Assembly: GCA_027335515.1 (NCBI GenBank)
Contig: DAHWHT010000123.1
Coordinates: 1 to 5,469, forward strand
Origin: Clostridia bacterium
GTDB taxonomy: Bacteria > Bacillota_E > RBS10-35 > JAJYVN01
Reading direction: 5' to 3'
Length of the DNA: 5,469 nt
The position numbers were made by a program, and so were the translations under genes. Shown in pieces: positions 1-5,469 of the stretch (position 1 is its first letter; every line of letters begins with the position of its first letter). The notes under the pieces are model-generated. The model saw only the letters and a list, made by a program, of their open reading frames with translations, ran no database searches and was not told the origin of the DNA.

Positions 1-45
1 GGGGCCGAGTCCCTGTTGTGCTCATACCCTACACGGTAGGAAAAC

Positions 46-66
46 ATGTCCCCTATGTCCAGGGGA
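46..66. repeat. Short ATGTCC direct repeat overlapping a small hairpin
   Basis: ATGTCC occurs at 46-51 and again at 55-60, a 9-bp period. The same stretch forms a hairpin in which TCCCCT (49-54) pairs with AGGGGA (61-66) around a 6-base loop. Repeated ATGTCC-like units near an end are reminiscent of the termini of IS481/IS21-type elements, and mobile-element debris follows directly. No transposase of those families is visible and the window edge is close, so this may be only a degenerate terminus or a chance hairpin. Confidence 0.3.
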
Positions 67-278
67 TCACCTGTTCTCTCCCCTGCACCGTCGGCCTAAA
101 CCGGCCTACCCCCCCGCAGCCTTAAATCTGCGAAACTCCACTAGCAAGGATGTGCGCGTAATGCGTACGGAGCGAAGGGGACGGGCGAGCCCCATGAGCC
201 CCGGCCAACCGCAAGGGAGGAGCCGGAGGTTTCTGCACCGGGTGAGCGCGACAGCGTGATTGCCCGGGGGGCTTGCAC

Positions 279-313
279 GAGCCGGATGAGTCGAGAGGCT
301 CACGTCCGGAATC
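279..313 (+). ncRNA. Group II intron domain V
   Basis: The strand folds as a lower helix CCGGA (282-286) with TCCGG (305-309), an upper helix TGAGTC (287-292) with GGCTCA (297-302), a GAGA tetraloop of the GNRA class, and a two-base CG bulge on the 3' side (303-304). This is the canonical domain V layout. The basal AGC triad is present on the 5' side (280-282), but the expected partner reads AAT rather than TT, so the catalytic base of the helix seems distorted. That suggests an inactive copy. Confidence 0.65.
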
Positions 314-317
314 TGTG

Positions 318-350
318 GGGGGCTGGAGGTGCGATCCCTCCGGCCTACCC
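318..350 (+). ncRNA. Group II intron domain VI with bulged branch-point adenosine
   Basis: Starting 4 bases after domain V, GGCTGGAGG (321-329) pairs with CCTCCGGCC (337-345), nine pairs including one G-T wobble, closed by a 7-base loop. The helix continues below as GGG (318-320) with CCC (348-350), leaving T346 and A347 unpaired on the 3' strand. A347 is where the lariat branch-point adenosine of domain VI would sit. The 3' splice site would be expected about 7-8 bases further on, near 354-355, immediately before the tnpA remnant. Confidence 0.6.
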
Positions 351-359
351 GGCGGGCGC

Positions 360-690
360 TCTCGACGGCAAACAGGGAAACGTCTCGGCATTGCGGTCCG
401 CACGGTCTACCGGTGGGAGAGGTCGGTTGCGGCCGATGACGCGCTTGGCCTCCGGCCAGCGTCGGTTCTCGGAGGTCGATGCTCTGATCCGGGGTAGGCG
501 TGGATCTGCGCAGCGATGCGCCGTCTATGCTCGCGTCTCTTCCAACACGCAGGCCGAGGCCGGCAACTTGGAGCGGCAGAAGGAACGGCTGCTGGCGGCG
601 GCAGGCAAAGGGTTGAACGAGAAGCGACGCGGCCTGCGCCTGCTGCGCCTCGCGGCCAGTGGATCGACGTGGTGCGGATCTTCTCCACGC
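360..690 (+). pseudogene. tnpA: IS607-family serine recombinase TnpA, decayed
   Basis: IS607 TnpA is a small serine recombinase with an N-terminal MerR-like helix-turn-helix and a catalytic domain that opens with Y-A-R-V-S. Pieces of both parts are present but scattered over three frames. In one frame LGIAVRTVYRWERS (383-424) is the HTH recognition region. After a frameshift near 415-425, RLRPM and SGQRRFSEVDALI (to about 493) give the wing. YARVSSNTQAEAGNLERQ (526-579) carries the catalytic serine and the conserved LERQ helix. The next residues jump from AAAGKG straight to LNEKRRGLR (613-639), which in the family are separated by roughly 10-15 residues, so an internal deletion is likely. A second frameshift near 655 moves the reading to IDVVRI (663-680), after which similarity fades. 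No start codon in frame, no intact resolvase domain and no adjacent TnpB are seen. Non-functional remnant; family assignment is good, exact ends approximate. Confidence 0.75.
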
Positions 691-910
691 CCCGCGCCCT
701 GGACTACTTCAGCGTGGCCGAACTGGAGCCCAGACCGGCCAGCCCCGCTCGCGTTTCGCTGCCGCTGAACCTGGACGCCCTGTCGTCAGCCTCCGTAATC
801 ACCTGCACGACCATCCGCCCGAACGCTGGGCCGGCCTTATCGCAGCGGACGCGATCGCGACCGTCGTCCCCTTCGGCGTCCGCGCCGCCGCGAAGGACCT
901 CCTTCGGTAA
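691..910 (+). pseudogene. Unidentified gene fragment with coding-type third-position bias, ending in a stop at 908-910
   Basis: From about 657 to 790 the frame continuing from the tnpA fragment has almost only G or C at third positions (for example RALDYFSVAELEP). From about 790 to 910 the same bias moves to another frame, which reads HLHDHPPERWAGLIAADAI and ends AAAKDLLR followed by TAA at 908-910. A switch of biased frames within a short interval is what a frameshifted old coding sequence gives. The sequence does not resemble the end of a TnpA or a TnpB that I can recognise. It could be the degenerate C-terminus of the recombinase gene or the tail of a different gene fused to it by deletion. 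No function is proposed. Confidence 0.35.
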
Positions 911-1157
911 ACAGGATAACGCCGAACGGTTGGGCCGCATTGTGGTTCTGCCTGTGCCGTTGTTCAGCCCGCGCCAGCAAGACGGCCTGGAGGAACAGAA
1001 CCGGCACGACGAACACCCACCAGAACCCCACAAAGATTAGTAAGGCTACGGTGCGCAAAAGCAGCCTCGGTGAGGCCCACCAAGGCTGACGCCCGCCACC
1101 CTCGCTGCCTCGCCGTTGGTCGGCCCCGACCGCACCTTCTCGGCGGATGTGCGTCAC
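837..1157 (-). CDS. Possible small membrane protein, hypothetical
   Basis: A 106-residue frame from a GTG at 1157 contains a long uninterrupted hydrophobic stretch at about residues 31-63 (core LLIFVGFWWVFVVPVLFL), enough for one long or two tightly packed membrane helices, followed by a basic tail. Against it being real: the only purine-rich stretch upstream (GGAGAGG) touches the start codon with no spacer, codon bias is modest, and the C-terminal third is antisense to the plus-strand fragment at 691-910, giving an arginine-rich tail that looks like a shadow. If real, it is more likely a truncated membrane-protein remnant covering about 940-1100. No family recognised. Confidence 0.25.
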   Translation of the reverse strand: MTHIRREGAVGADQRRGSEGGGRQPWWASPRLLLRTVALLIFVGFWWVFVVPVLFLQAVLLARAEQRHRQNHNAAQPFGVILFTEGGPSRRRGRRRGRRSRSRPLR

Positions 1158-1283
1158 CCTCTCCGAAACGGGATTCGCGCCCGCACCATGGCGCCTGTGT
1201 AGAGTAGACGCCTTTGCCGGATCCGCAAGAAGCCTTCCACCGCACCACTTGCTTGCTCAAGTTGGCCAGCCTGCTCCACGGCT

Positions 1284-2219
1284 CTACGGTTCGTTGGGGA
1301 CGGAGAACAGGTCCGTAATGATCGGAATGCCCAAGCGTCGCATAGCAATGGCGACGGCTTCAGGATTGTTGTCGACAAGGAGAAACTCTCTGCCAAGACG
1401 TTTTGCCACGACGCCCGTGGTGCCGGTGCCCGCGAAGCAATCCATCACGAAGTCTCCACGCCTACTGGCTGCCACCATAATGCGCTCCAACAACTTTTCC
1501 GGCTTCTGTGTCGGGTAACCGGTGCGCTCTCGGCTGTTGGTCGGCACTATCGTCATCCACCACACGTCAGTCGGCAGTTTGCCCCGCTCAGCCTTTTCAG
1601 GGCCCACCAAGCCAGGGGCCATATAGGGAATCCGATCTATCTCATCCCGGTTGAAAGTCCAGACATCACCTTTGGCATACCACAGAATATTGTCGTGCTT
1701 GCGCGGCCACTTGTTGCGCGGGCGACCACCGTAGTCATAGGCCCAAATGATCTCATTGAGGAAGCGGTCGGGCCCGAATATTTCATCAAGAATGAGTCTT
1801 GCATGGTGGACCGCATGAAAATCGAGATGCAAGTGCAGGGATCCCGCGGGCTTTAGAACCCTATGCAGCTCCATAAGATGTACATACAGAAACGACAAGT
1901 ACTCCTCGAACGGCAGGTCGTCCCTATATTCGCGAACAGACACCGTCTCCCAATGGTATGTGCGGTCCCCAAACCCCTTGCGTACCGATGAGCCGACTCC
2001 AGTCCGGATGGATGCGAGACGCTGCACCTGCCCCGTACCGAACGGAGGATCAATGTACACCATGTCGACGCACTCGTTAGGCAGACGCTGTAAAACGTCC
2101 AATGCATGGCCTAGCACAACGCCCTGTATGGGATCTGATTGGGGCGGTTGCTCGAACGAGCCGGAGGCTTGCGTCGCCTGCACGCGCGCCATCTCCTCGA
2201 CATTCGCATCGCTGCGCAT
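1284..2219 (-). CDS. Site-specific DNA methyltransferase, beta class (N6-adenine or N4-cytosine)
   Basis: This enzyme transfers a methyl group from S-adenosylmethionine to an exocyclic amino group of adenine or cytosine in a specific DNA sequence. Numbering from the first ATG (311 residues), the catalytic motif IV reads DMVYIDPPFG with DPPF at 57-60. Motif X lies in TGYPTQKPEKLLERI (233-247), and the SAM-binding motif I reads DCFAGTGTTG (260-269), with the acidic LLVDNN at 280-285 following. The order IV, then target recognition, then X and I is the beta arrangement; DPPF favours N6-adenine, though N4-cytosine cannot be excluded. The gene appears complete. The true start is probably GTG at 2183 (about 299 residues): the promoter at 2234-2262 would begin transcription near 2227, leaving no room for a ribosome site before the ATG at 2219, while GAGGAG at 2193-2198 sits 9 bases before the GTG. 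Composition is visibly less GC-rich than ftsK, suggesting transfer. No endonuclease or specificity gene is next to it, so it looks like an orphan; target sequence unknown. Confidence 0.9.
   Translation of the reverse strand: MRSDANVEEMARVQATQASGSFEQPPQSDPIQGVVLGHALDVLQRLPNECVDMVYIDPPFGTGQVQRLASIRTGVGSSVRKGFGDRTYHWETVSVREYRDDLPFEEYLSFLYVHLMELHRVLKPAGSLHLHLDFHAVHHARLILDEIFGPDRFLNEIIWAYDYGGRPRNKWPRKHDNILWYAKGDVWTFNRDEIDRIPYMAPGLVGPEKAERGKLPTDVWWMTIVPTNSRERTGYPTQKPEKLLERIMVAASRRGDFVMDCFAGTGTTGVVAKRLGREFLLVDNNPEAVAIAMRRLGIPIITDLFSVPNEP
2193..2198 (-). promoter_or_regulatory. Ribosome binding site favouring the GTG start of the methyltransferase
   Basis: GAGGAG on the minus strand lies 9 bases before GTG at 2181-2183 and directly against the ATG at 2190-2192, which leaves no spacer for the latter. 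It lies inside the reading frame opened by the upstream ATG at 2219. Together with the promoter position it supports translation from the GTG. Confidence 0.5.
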
Positions 2220-2233
2220 GCTGCGCCCTGCAC

Positions 2234-2262
2234 TTCATAAATCGAACGCGTCAGGGTGTCAA
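2234..2262 (-). promoter_or_regulatory. Sigma-70/sigma-A type promoter of the methyltransferase gene
   Basis: On the minus strand a perfect TTGACA -35 element (2257-2262) is followed after exactly 17 bases by TATGAA (2234-2239), four of six matches to TATAAT. Transcription would start near 2227, giving a leader of about 45 bases to the GTG at 2183. No operator is evident. The near-consensus signal stands out in a GC-rich setting and indicates that the gene is transcribed independently of ftsK. Confidence 0.65.
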
Positions 2263-2784
2263 CAGGTCCGCTCTCTCCGAGCAGCGGTGTCACCGCAACA
2301 ACGGGATCCTTCCGGAGCCCACCGGTCGACCGTGTTCTACACGGCGATGGGCGATCCTTCCGGGACCAGGTTCTTGGAGGTCTGGGCCGCACGGTGTCGA
2401 AGGGCTGGAACGCGGTCGGTCGGTGACCACGTGAAAAGAGCGGGCCATTCGGGGTGTGAGGCCCGCCGCGCGTTTGGCGTCCAGTGCGCCCGTAGTCGGT
2501 CCCCGATTGTCGGCACCGGCCGCCCGCCTTTCGCGTCTGCCATTGACGATATCCTGCGCGTCTGCGGATGGCTTCCGTCGGCCGCCCGGAAGGTGTCGGG
2601 GCGCCAGAACGTCGCAGTAGGCTGCTGCCGCAGGCAGGCCATAACGGTGGCCCCGCAGACAGCAGTCTTGGACCCATTGGTTCCATGCCCGGCAACCGTC
2701 GAAGGCGTCGACGTGGCCGGCGTTGCGGCGCAGGGGACGGCGGCGACAACGCCGGTCGAACCGACACGTCGGGCAGACCGGACG
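2263..2784. other. Gap between ftsK and the methyltransferase, no recognisable gene
   Basis: About 520 bases separate the methyltransferase promoter from the inverted repeat behind ftsK. Long open frames exist on both strands, but they overlap each other in most frames and are rich in arginine, proline and glycine, as expected of chance open frames in GC-rich DNA. Two minus-strand frames are slightly more protein-like. One (2337-2642) has a more natural composition, with a segment reading FWRPDTFRAADGSHP. The other (within 2290-2943) contains a cysteine pair CPTC and the segment VDAFDGCRAWNQWVQDCC. Neither matches a family I know, and neither has a ribosome binding site that decides a start. 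They could be remnants of a degraded gene. No RNA gene seen. Confidence 0.4.
2305..2363. repeat. 11-bp direct repeat GATCCTTCCGG, 48 bp apart
   Basis: GATCCTTCCGG occurs at 2305-2315 and again at 2353-2363. The copies are exact and lie about 45-100 bp upstream of the methyltransferase promoter. They could be a regulator site pair, a small duplication, or chance similarity. Confidence 0.35.
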
Positions 2785-2826
2785 CCGCGCCACCCCGGCC
2801 CGGTTGTCCCCGGTGCTCGGGCGCGG
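2785..2826 (-). terminator. Inverted repeat just downstream of ftsK, possible transcription end
   Basis: CCGCGCC (2785-2791) and GGCGCGG (2820-2826) are perfect 7-bp inverted arms enclosing a GC-rich 28-base interior with further CCGG elements, starting 4 bases after the ftsK stop codon. A stable hairpin is possible, but there is no T-run after it on the minus strand, so it is not a classical intrinsic terminator. It could protect the mRNA end or be incidental. Confidence 0.3.
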
Positions 2827-2830
2827 GGTC

Positions 2831-5272
2831 CTACCCGTGGGGGTCCCCGCCAGCCAGCCCCCCGCGGTCCCCATACATCCGGCGGAACTGGTCGACCGAC
2901 AGCAGGACCTCGCGCGACTTGCTTCCCGAGTGCGGGCCGACAAACCCCCGCTGCTCCATCATGTCGATCAGCCGGCCGGCCCGGGTGAAGCCGACCCGCA
3001 GCCGCCGCTGGATGTTGCTGACCGAGGCCTGACCACTTTCCACCACCACGGCCAGCGCGTCGGCAAACAGACGGTCCTCATTAGGGGCGTCAAGGCCGCC
3101 GCCACCCTCCTCCTCTTCAACCTCCAGCAGTGTCGCGTCATAGTCCGGCCGGCCGCGCTCGCGCAGGAAGGAGAGTACGGCTTCCACCTCGGCGTCATCA
3201 ATGAACGCCCCCTGGGCCCGCAGCAGCTTTTGCACCCCCATCGGCCGAAAGAGCATGTCCCCGCGGCCCACCAGCTTTTCGGCGCCGCTTCCGTCGAGGA
3301 TGGTGCGCGAGTCGACCTGCGACGCGACGGCCAGGGCGATGCGCGTCGGGATATTGGCCTTGATCACGCCGGTGATGACGTCCACCGACGGCCGTTGGGT
3401 GGCGACGATCAGATGGATGCCCGCGGCGCGGGCCATCTGCGTCAGGCGCTGGATCGAGTCTTCCACATCCGAGCGCGCCACCAGCATCAGGTCCGCGAGT
3501 TCGTCGATGACGACGACCACGAACGGCAGCACCGCTTCGCCCCGGGTCGCGACGGCGGCGTTGTAGCCGGTGATGTTGCGCACGCCTTCCTTGGTGAACA
3601 AGCCGTAGCGACGCTCCATCTCCTTGACGACCACGCGCAGGGTCGCCGCGGCCTTCTTGGGGTCGGTGACCACCGGGGCCAGCAGGTGCGGAATGCCGTT
3701 GTAGGTGGAGAGTTCCACCATCTTCGGGTCGACCAGCACCAGGCGCAGCGTCTCGGGCCGCGCCTTATACAGCATGCTGATCAGCATCGCGTTGATCAGG
3801 ATGCTCTTTCCGGAACCGGTGGCCCCCGCGACCAGCACATGGAGTACGCGCTCAAGGCTGCAGACGACCGGTTTGCCGGCGATGTCCTGGCCAAGGCAGA
3901 CCGTCAGCGGCGAGGCGGCGTGTTGAAAATCCGTGCTTTCGAGAACATCCCGCAGGTGCACCGCCGACACGTCCAGGTTGGGCACCTCGATGCCGACGAC
4001 GCCCTTGCCTGGAATCGGCGCCACGATGCGCACGTCGCTGGCGGACAGCGCCAAGGCTAGGTCGTCGGCCAGTCCCGCGATGCGCGCCACCTTCACGCCC
4101 GGACCGGGTGCGACCTCGTAGCGGGTGATGGCCGGTCCCTGCGTCACATCCACGACGCGCGCCGCCACTCCAAAGCTGCGCAGCGCCTCTTCCAACTGAG
4201 CGGCGCGCGCGGTCGCGTCGCGTCGGCGCGAGGCCGCGGTGCGCTGCGGCTGTCCGCGCCGCAGCAGATCCAGCGGCGGCGGTTGATAGGCGGCCGCCGC
4301 CTCCTGGGTGGCGGCGGGGTGCCCGTGGCGACGGCCGATCAGGTCCGGCATCGCGTCCTGTGAATCCGGCACGGTCGGCGGCACCACGGCCATTTCGCCC
4401 GCAGGGACACCGGCGGCGGGTGCTGGGGATCCCAACCCGTCGCCCTCGGCCGACGGGCTCGGCGCCTCCGGCAGTGAGGCGGCTGCCGCTTCGCTGCCGT
4501 CGCTGTGCGGTCGGCGGCGGCGGCGTGGCTTGTGCGGCGCCGCCACGTCCACGACTTCGACCACCGGGGCGGGGGTCGGTGCCGCAAGTGCGACCGGCTC
4601 GTCCGTCCCGGGCGCAGGCGCAGGCACGGGCTCGGTGACGAACCCATACACCCCCCGCCCCATGCCGCGCAGCAGCGACCACAAGAGGCGCAGCGGCCAT
4701 GCCAGCGCCGGTGCCAGTGAAAACTGCAACAGCAGCAGCAGCGCAGCCGCACCCGCCGTGCCCAGCACCACCCAGGCGCCGGTGCGGCCGAAGATTCCCT
4801 GGAGGATCCAGTCCAGGGCGGCACGGACGGCACCGCCCGGGCCGCGCCACGCGGCGGCAACCGGGTGTGCGGCCGCTCCGAAGCCGAAGCCGGCGGCAAG
4901 GACCGCCACCAACAGGGTCAGACCCAGTCCCCGGGCCGGGACCGCCTGGGCCCGCGGCGGGAAGAGCACCGCGACGCCCAGACCCGCCACGGCCACCGGC
5001 AGTGCGACGGCGACCCGGCCGAGCAACGCTTCAAGCCCGAGGCGCACGGCCCCCAGCACGCCGTGGGGTTGCGCTGGCGCGAGGGCCACGCCGCCCAGTG
5101 CGGCCAAACCGAACAGCACCACCGCGAGGACATCGCGCCGCAGCGCCGGCGGCTGCGTCGCCCAAAACCCCTTGGGCGCGCCGCGGCCCCTGCGCCTGCG
5201 CGTCCTGGTTGTGCCCGCCAACGCACCCTGGTTAGAAAAATGTGTACAAACCGATCTTTCGGCCTTCCACAC
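2831..5272 (-). CDS. ftsK: DNA translocase FtsK/SpoIIIE
   Basis: This membrane-anchored hexameric ATPase pumps double-stranded DNA at the division septum to clear trapped chromosome; in spore formers the SpoIIIE form moves chromosome into the forespore. With 813 residues from the first GTG, it has the usual family length. The N-terminus has about four hydrophobic segments (near 48-66, 86-104, 114-134, 165-190), then an Ala/Pro-rich linker (about 212-350) with a basic cluster HKPRRRRRPHS. The motor follows: alpha/beta domains with Walker A GATGSGKS (483-490), Walker B VVVVIDE (585-591), and the conserved ATQRPSVDVITGVIKANIP (624-642) and GAEKLVGRGDML (663-674). A C-terminal gamma winged helix (about 732-792) with VSNIQRRLRVGFTRAGRLID would read the orienting sequences. 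All key residues are present. The first about 17 residues (with THFSNQ) look non-native; TTG at 5221, preceded by AGGG, is a likelier start. The next gene on the strand is about 610 bp away, so it appears monocistronic at its 3' side. FtsK and SpoIIIE cannot be separated by sequence alone here. Confidence 0.97.
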   Translation of the reverse strand: MWKAERSVCTHFSNQGALAGTTRTRRRRGRGAPKGFWATQPPALRRDVLAVVLFGLAALGGVALAPAQPHGVLGAVRLGLEALLGRVAVALPVAVAGLGVAVLFPPRAQAVPARGLGLTLLVAVLAAGFGFGAAAHPVAAAWRGPGGAVRAALDWILQGIFGRTGAWVVLGTAGAAALLLLLQFSLAPALAWPLRLLWSLLRGMGRGVYGFVTEPVPAPAPGTDEPVALAAPTPAPVVEVVDVAAPHKPRRRRRPHSDGSEAAAASLPEAPSPSAEGDGLGSPAPAAGVPAGEMAVVPPTVPDSQDAMPDLIGRRHGHPAATQEAAAAYQPPPLDLLRRGQPQRTAASRRRDATARAAQLEEALRSFGVAARVVDVTQGPAITRYEVAPGPGVKVARIAGLADDLALALSASDVRIVAPIPGKGVVGIEVPNLDVSAVHLRDVLESTDFQHAASPLTVCLGQDIAGKPVVCSLERVLHVLVAGATGSGKSILINAMLISMLYKARPETLRLVLVDPKMVELSTYNGIPHLLAPVVTDPKKAAATLRVVVKEMERRYGLFTKEGVRNITGYNAAVATRGEAVLPFVVVVIDELADLMLVARSDVEDSIQRLTQMARAAGIHLIVATQRPSVDVITGVIKANIPTRIALAVASQVDSRTILDGSGAEKLVGRGDMLFRPMGVQKLLRAQGAFIDDAEVEAVLSFLRERGRPDYDATLLEVEEEEGGGGLDAPNEDRLFADALAVVVESGQASVSNIQRRLRVGFTRAGRLIDMMEQRGFVGPHSGSKSREVLLSVDQFRRMYGDRGGLAGGDPHG

Positions 5273-5307
5273 GTCCGCCCGACCAGGTTTTCGCCCCTTT
5301 CGGCCTT
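5256..5307 (-). repeat. 11-bp motif AAGGCCGAAAG duplicated in the ftsK leader
   Basis: On the minus strand AAGGCCGAAAG occurs at 5297-5307, at the predicted transcription start, and again at 5256-5266, 41 bp downstream in the leader. The copies are identical. The placement, overlapping the start point and lying before the likely TTG start codon, would suit a regulator or RNA-binding site, but no protein can be named. Confidence 0.4.
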
Positions 5308-5308
5308 G

Positions 5309-5336
5309 TATTTACCCCTTGCGGGGCTGTAGGCAA
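5309..5336 (-). promoter_or_regulatory. Candidate ftsK promoter
   Basis: On the minus strand TTGCCT (5331-5336) and TAAATA (5309-5314) are separated by 16 bases. TTGCCT matches the -35 consensus at three positions and TAAATA matches TATAAT at four. The spacer contains CCCC-GCAA-GGGG (5315-5326), a perfect small hairpin lying between the two elements. Transcription would begin near 5302, about 80 bases before the TTG at 5221. Confidence 0.4.
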
Positions 5337-5353
5337 CAGGCGGACTCGGGCTA

Positions 5354-5369
5354 CGCGGCAACTGCCGCG
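5354..5369. repeat. 16-bp palindrome upstream of the ftsK promoter
   Basis: CGCGGCA (5354-5360) and TGCCGCG (5363-5369) are perfect arms separated by AC. The centre lies about 25 bp beyond the -35 element on the upstream side. It could be a dimeric regulator site or part of the 3' end of an upstream transcript. A weaker hairpin, CCGGG/CCCGG, lies just beyond at about 5373-5391. No T-run follows on either strand. Confidence 0.4.
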
Positions 5370-5469
5370 CACGCCGGGCTTTCCACCCGGACCGGAGAGC
5401 GTTCGCACGACTCGCGTCCGTTGCCAGGATCGGCCCGGTCCCGCGGCTCCGCCCCTTGCTGGGTCCCCG

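Larger units (their letters stand above)
152..354 (+). ncRNA. Group II intron remnant, ORF-less and truncated
   Basis: This stretch ends in a recognisable group II intron domain V (279-313) followed by domain VI (318-350), which together form the ribozyme core and branch-point hairpin of these retroelements. A GTGCG at 152-156 matches the GUGYG start typical of group II introns and could be the 5' end. Between them lie stacked stem-loops, for example CCGGC (near 206) with GCCGG enclosing a CC-GCAA-GG hairpin, and GGGG/CCCC arms near 177-196. About 200 bases is far too short for a complete ribozyme, and no reverse transcriptase/maturase is encoded, so most of domains I-IV must be missing. The expected AY 3' terminus is not clear, so both boundaries are approximate. 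The intron abuts an IS607 transposase pseudogene. The domain V/VI call is fairly solid; full-length extent and class are uncertain. Confidence 0.55.

Noticed and set aside
122..403. Minus-strand frame across the intron and tnpA remnant.
   Set aside because: Its composition is proline/arginine-rich and it is antisense to the domain V/VI structure; no protein family resemblance.
1160..1190. Minus-strand GCGGG-CGCGAAT-CCCGT looks like a tRNA T-arm.
   Set aside because: The loop lacks the TTC start, no matching acceptor strand, D-arm or anticodon arm could be found upstream, and no CCA follows.
1960..2988. Long plus-strand open frame opposite the methyltransferase start and the gap.
   Set aside because: It is antisense to a well-supported methyltransferase and ftsK, arginine/proline-rich, with no ribosome site or recognisable domain.
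2723..4060. 445-residue plus-strand open frame inside ftsK.
   Set aside because: It is a mirror frame of the GC-rich ftsK gene, rich in histidine, arginine and aspartate as expected from antisense of biased codons.
3852..4850. Long second minus-strand frame overlapping ftsK.
   Set aside because: It is an out-of-frame shadow of ftsK; the overlapping frame contains all conserved motor motifs.
5330..5469. Minus-strand sequence upstream of ftsK (GGTGGAAAGCCCGG and nearby GGCAGTTGCC) loosely resembles part of a cobalamin riboswitch.
   Set aside because: The other conserved boxes are absent, the match is short, and a DNA translocase is not a plausible target for cobalamin control.

Overview
The window looks like a high-GC bacterial chromosome, most plausibly a high-GC Gram-positive of the Firmicutes type (the broad Symbiobacterium/Thermaerobacter-like kind). 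That guess rests on a SpoIIIE/FtsK protein with a four-helix N-terminus, strongly G/C-biased third codon positions, and group II intron and IS607 debris. No ribosomal RNA or taxonomic marker is present, so the assignment is an inference.

Layout: (1) Positions 1-910 hold decayed mobile DNA on the plus strand. A short, ORF-less group II intron remnant with recognisable domains V and VI (about 152-354) abuts, within about 10 bases, a frameshifted and internally deleted IS607-type serine-recombinase gene (tnpA, about 360-690). An unidentified, G/C3-biased gene fragment ending in a stop at 908-910 follows. (2) Positions 911-1283 hold no confident gene; one minus-strand frame could encode a small membrane protein. 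(3) Positions 1284-2219 (minus) encode an intact beta-class DNA methyltransferase with a near-consensus promoter and visibly lower GC than its surroundings. No restriction endonuclease is visible beside it. (4) Positions 2220-2830 have no recognisable gene apart from the methyltransferase promoter, a short direct repeat and an inverted repeat just after ftsK. (5) Positions 2831-5272 (minus) encode a full-length FtsK/SpoIIIE DNA translocase. (6) Positions 5273-5469 are the ftsK upstream region, with a candidate promoter, a duplicated 11-bp motif and a 16-bp palindrome.

The two intact genes both read on the minus strand but are separated by about 610 bp and do not look like one operon. FtsK/SpoIIIE is a conserved housekeeping gene for chromosome segregation. 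The methyltransferase and the intron/IS607 remnants beyond it look like an accessory patch downstream of ftsK. The most noteworthy points are the group II intron end fused to an IS607 transposase start, and the methyltransferase, whose promoter position argues for an internal GTG start rather than the first ATG.
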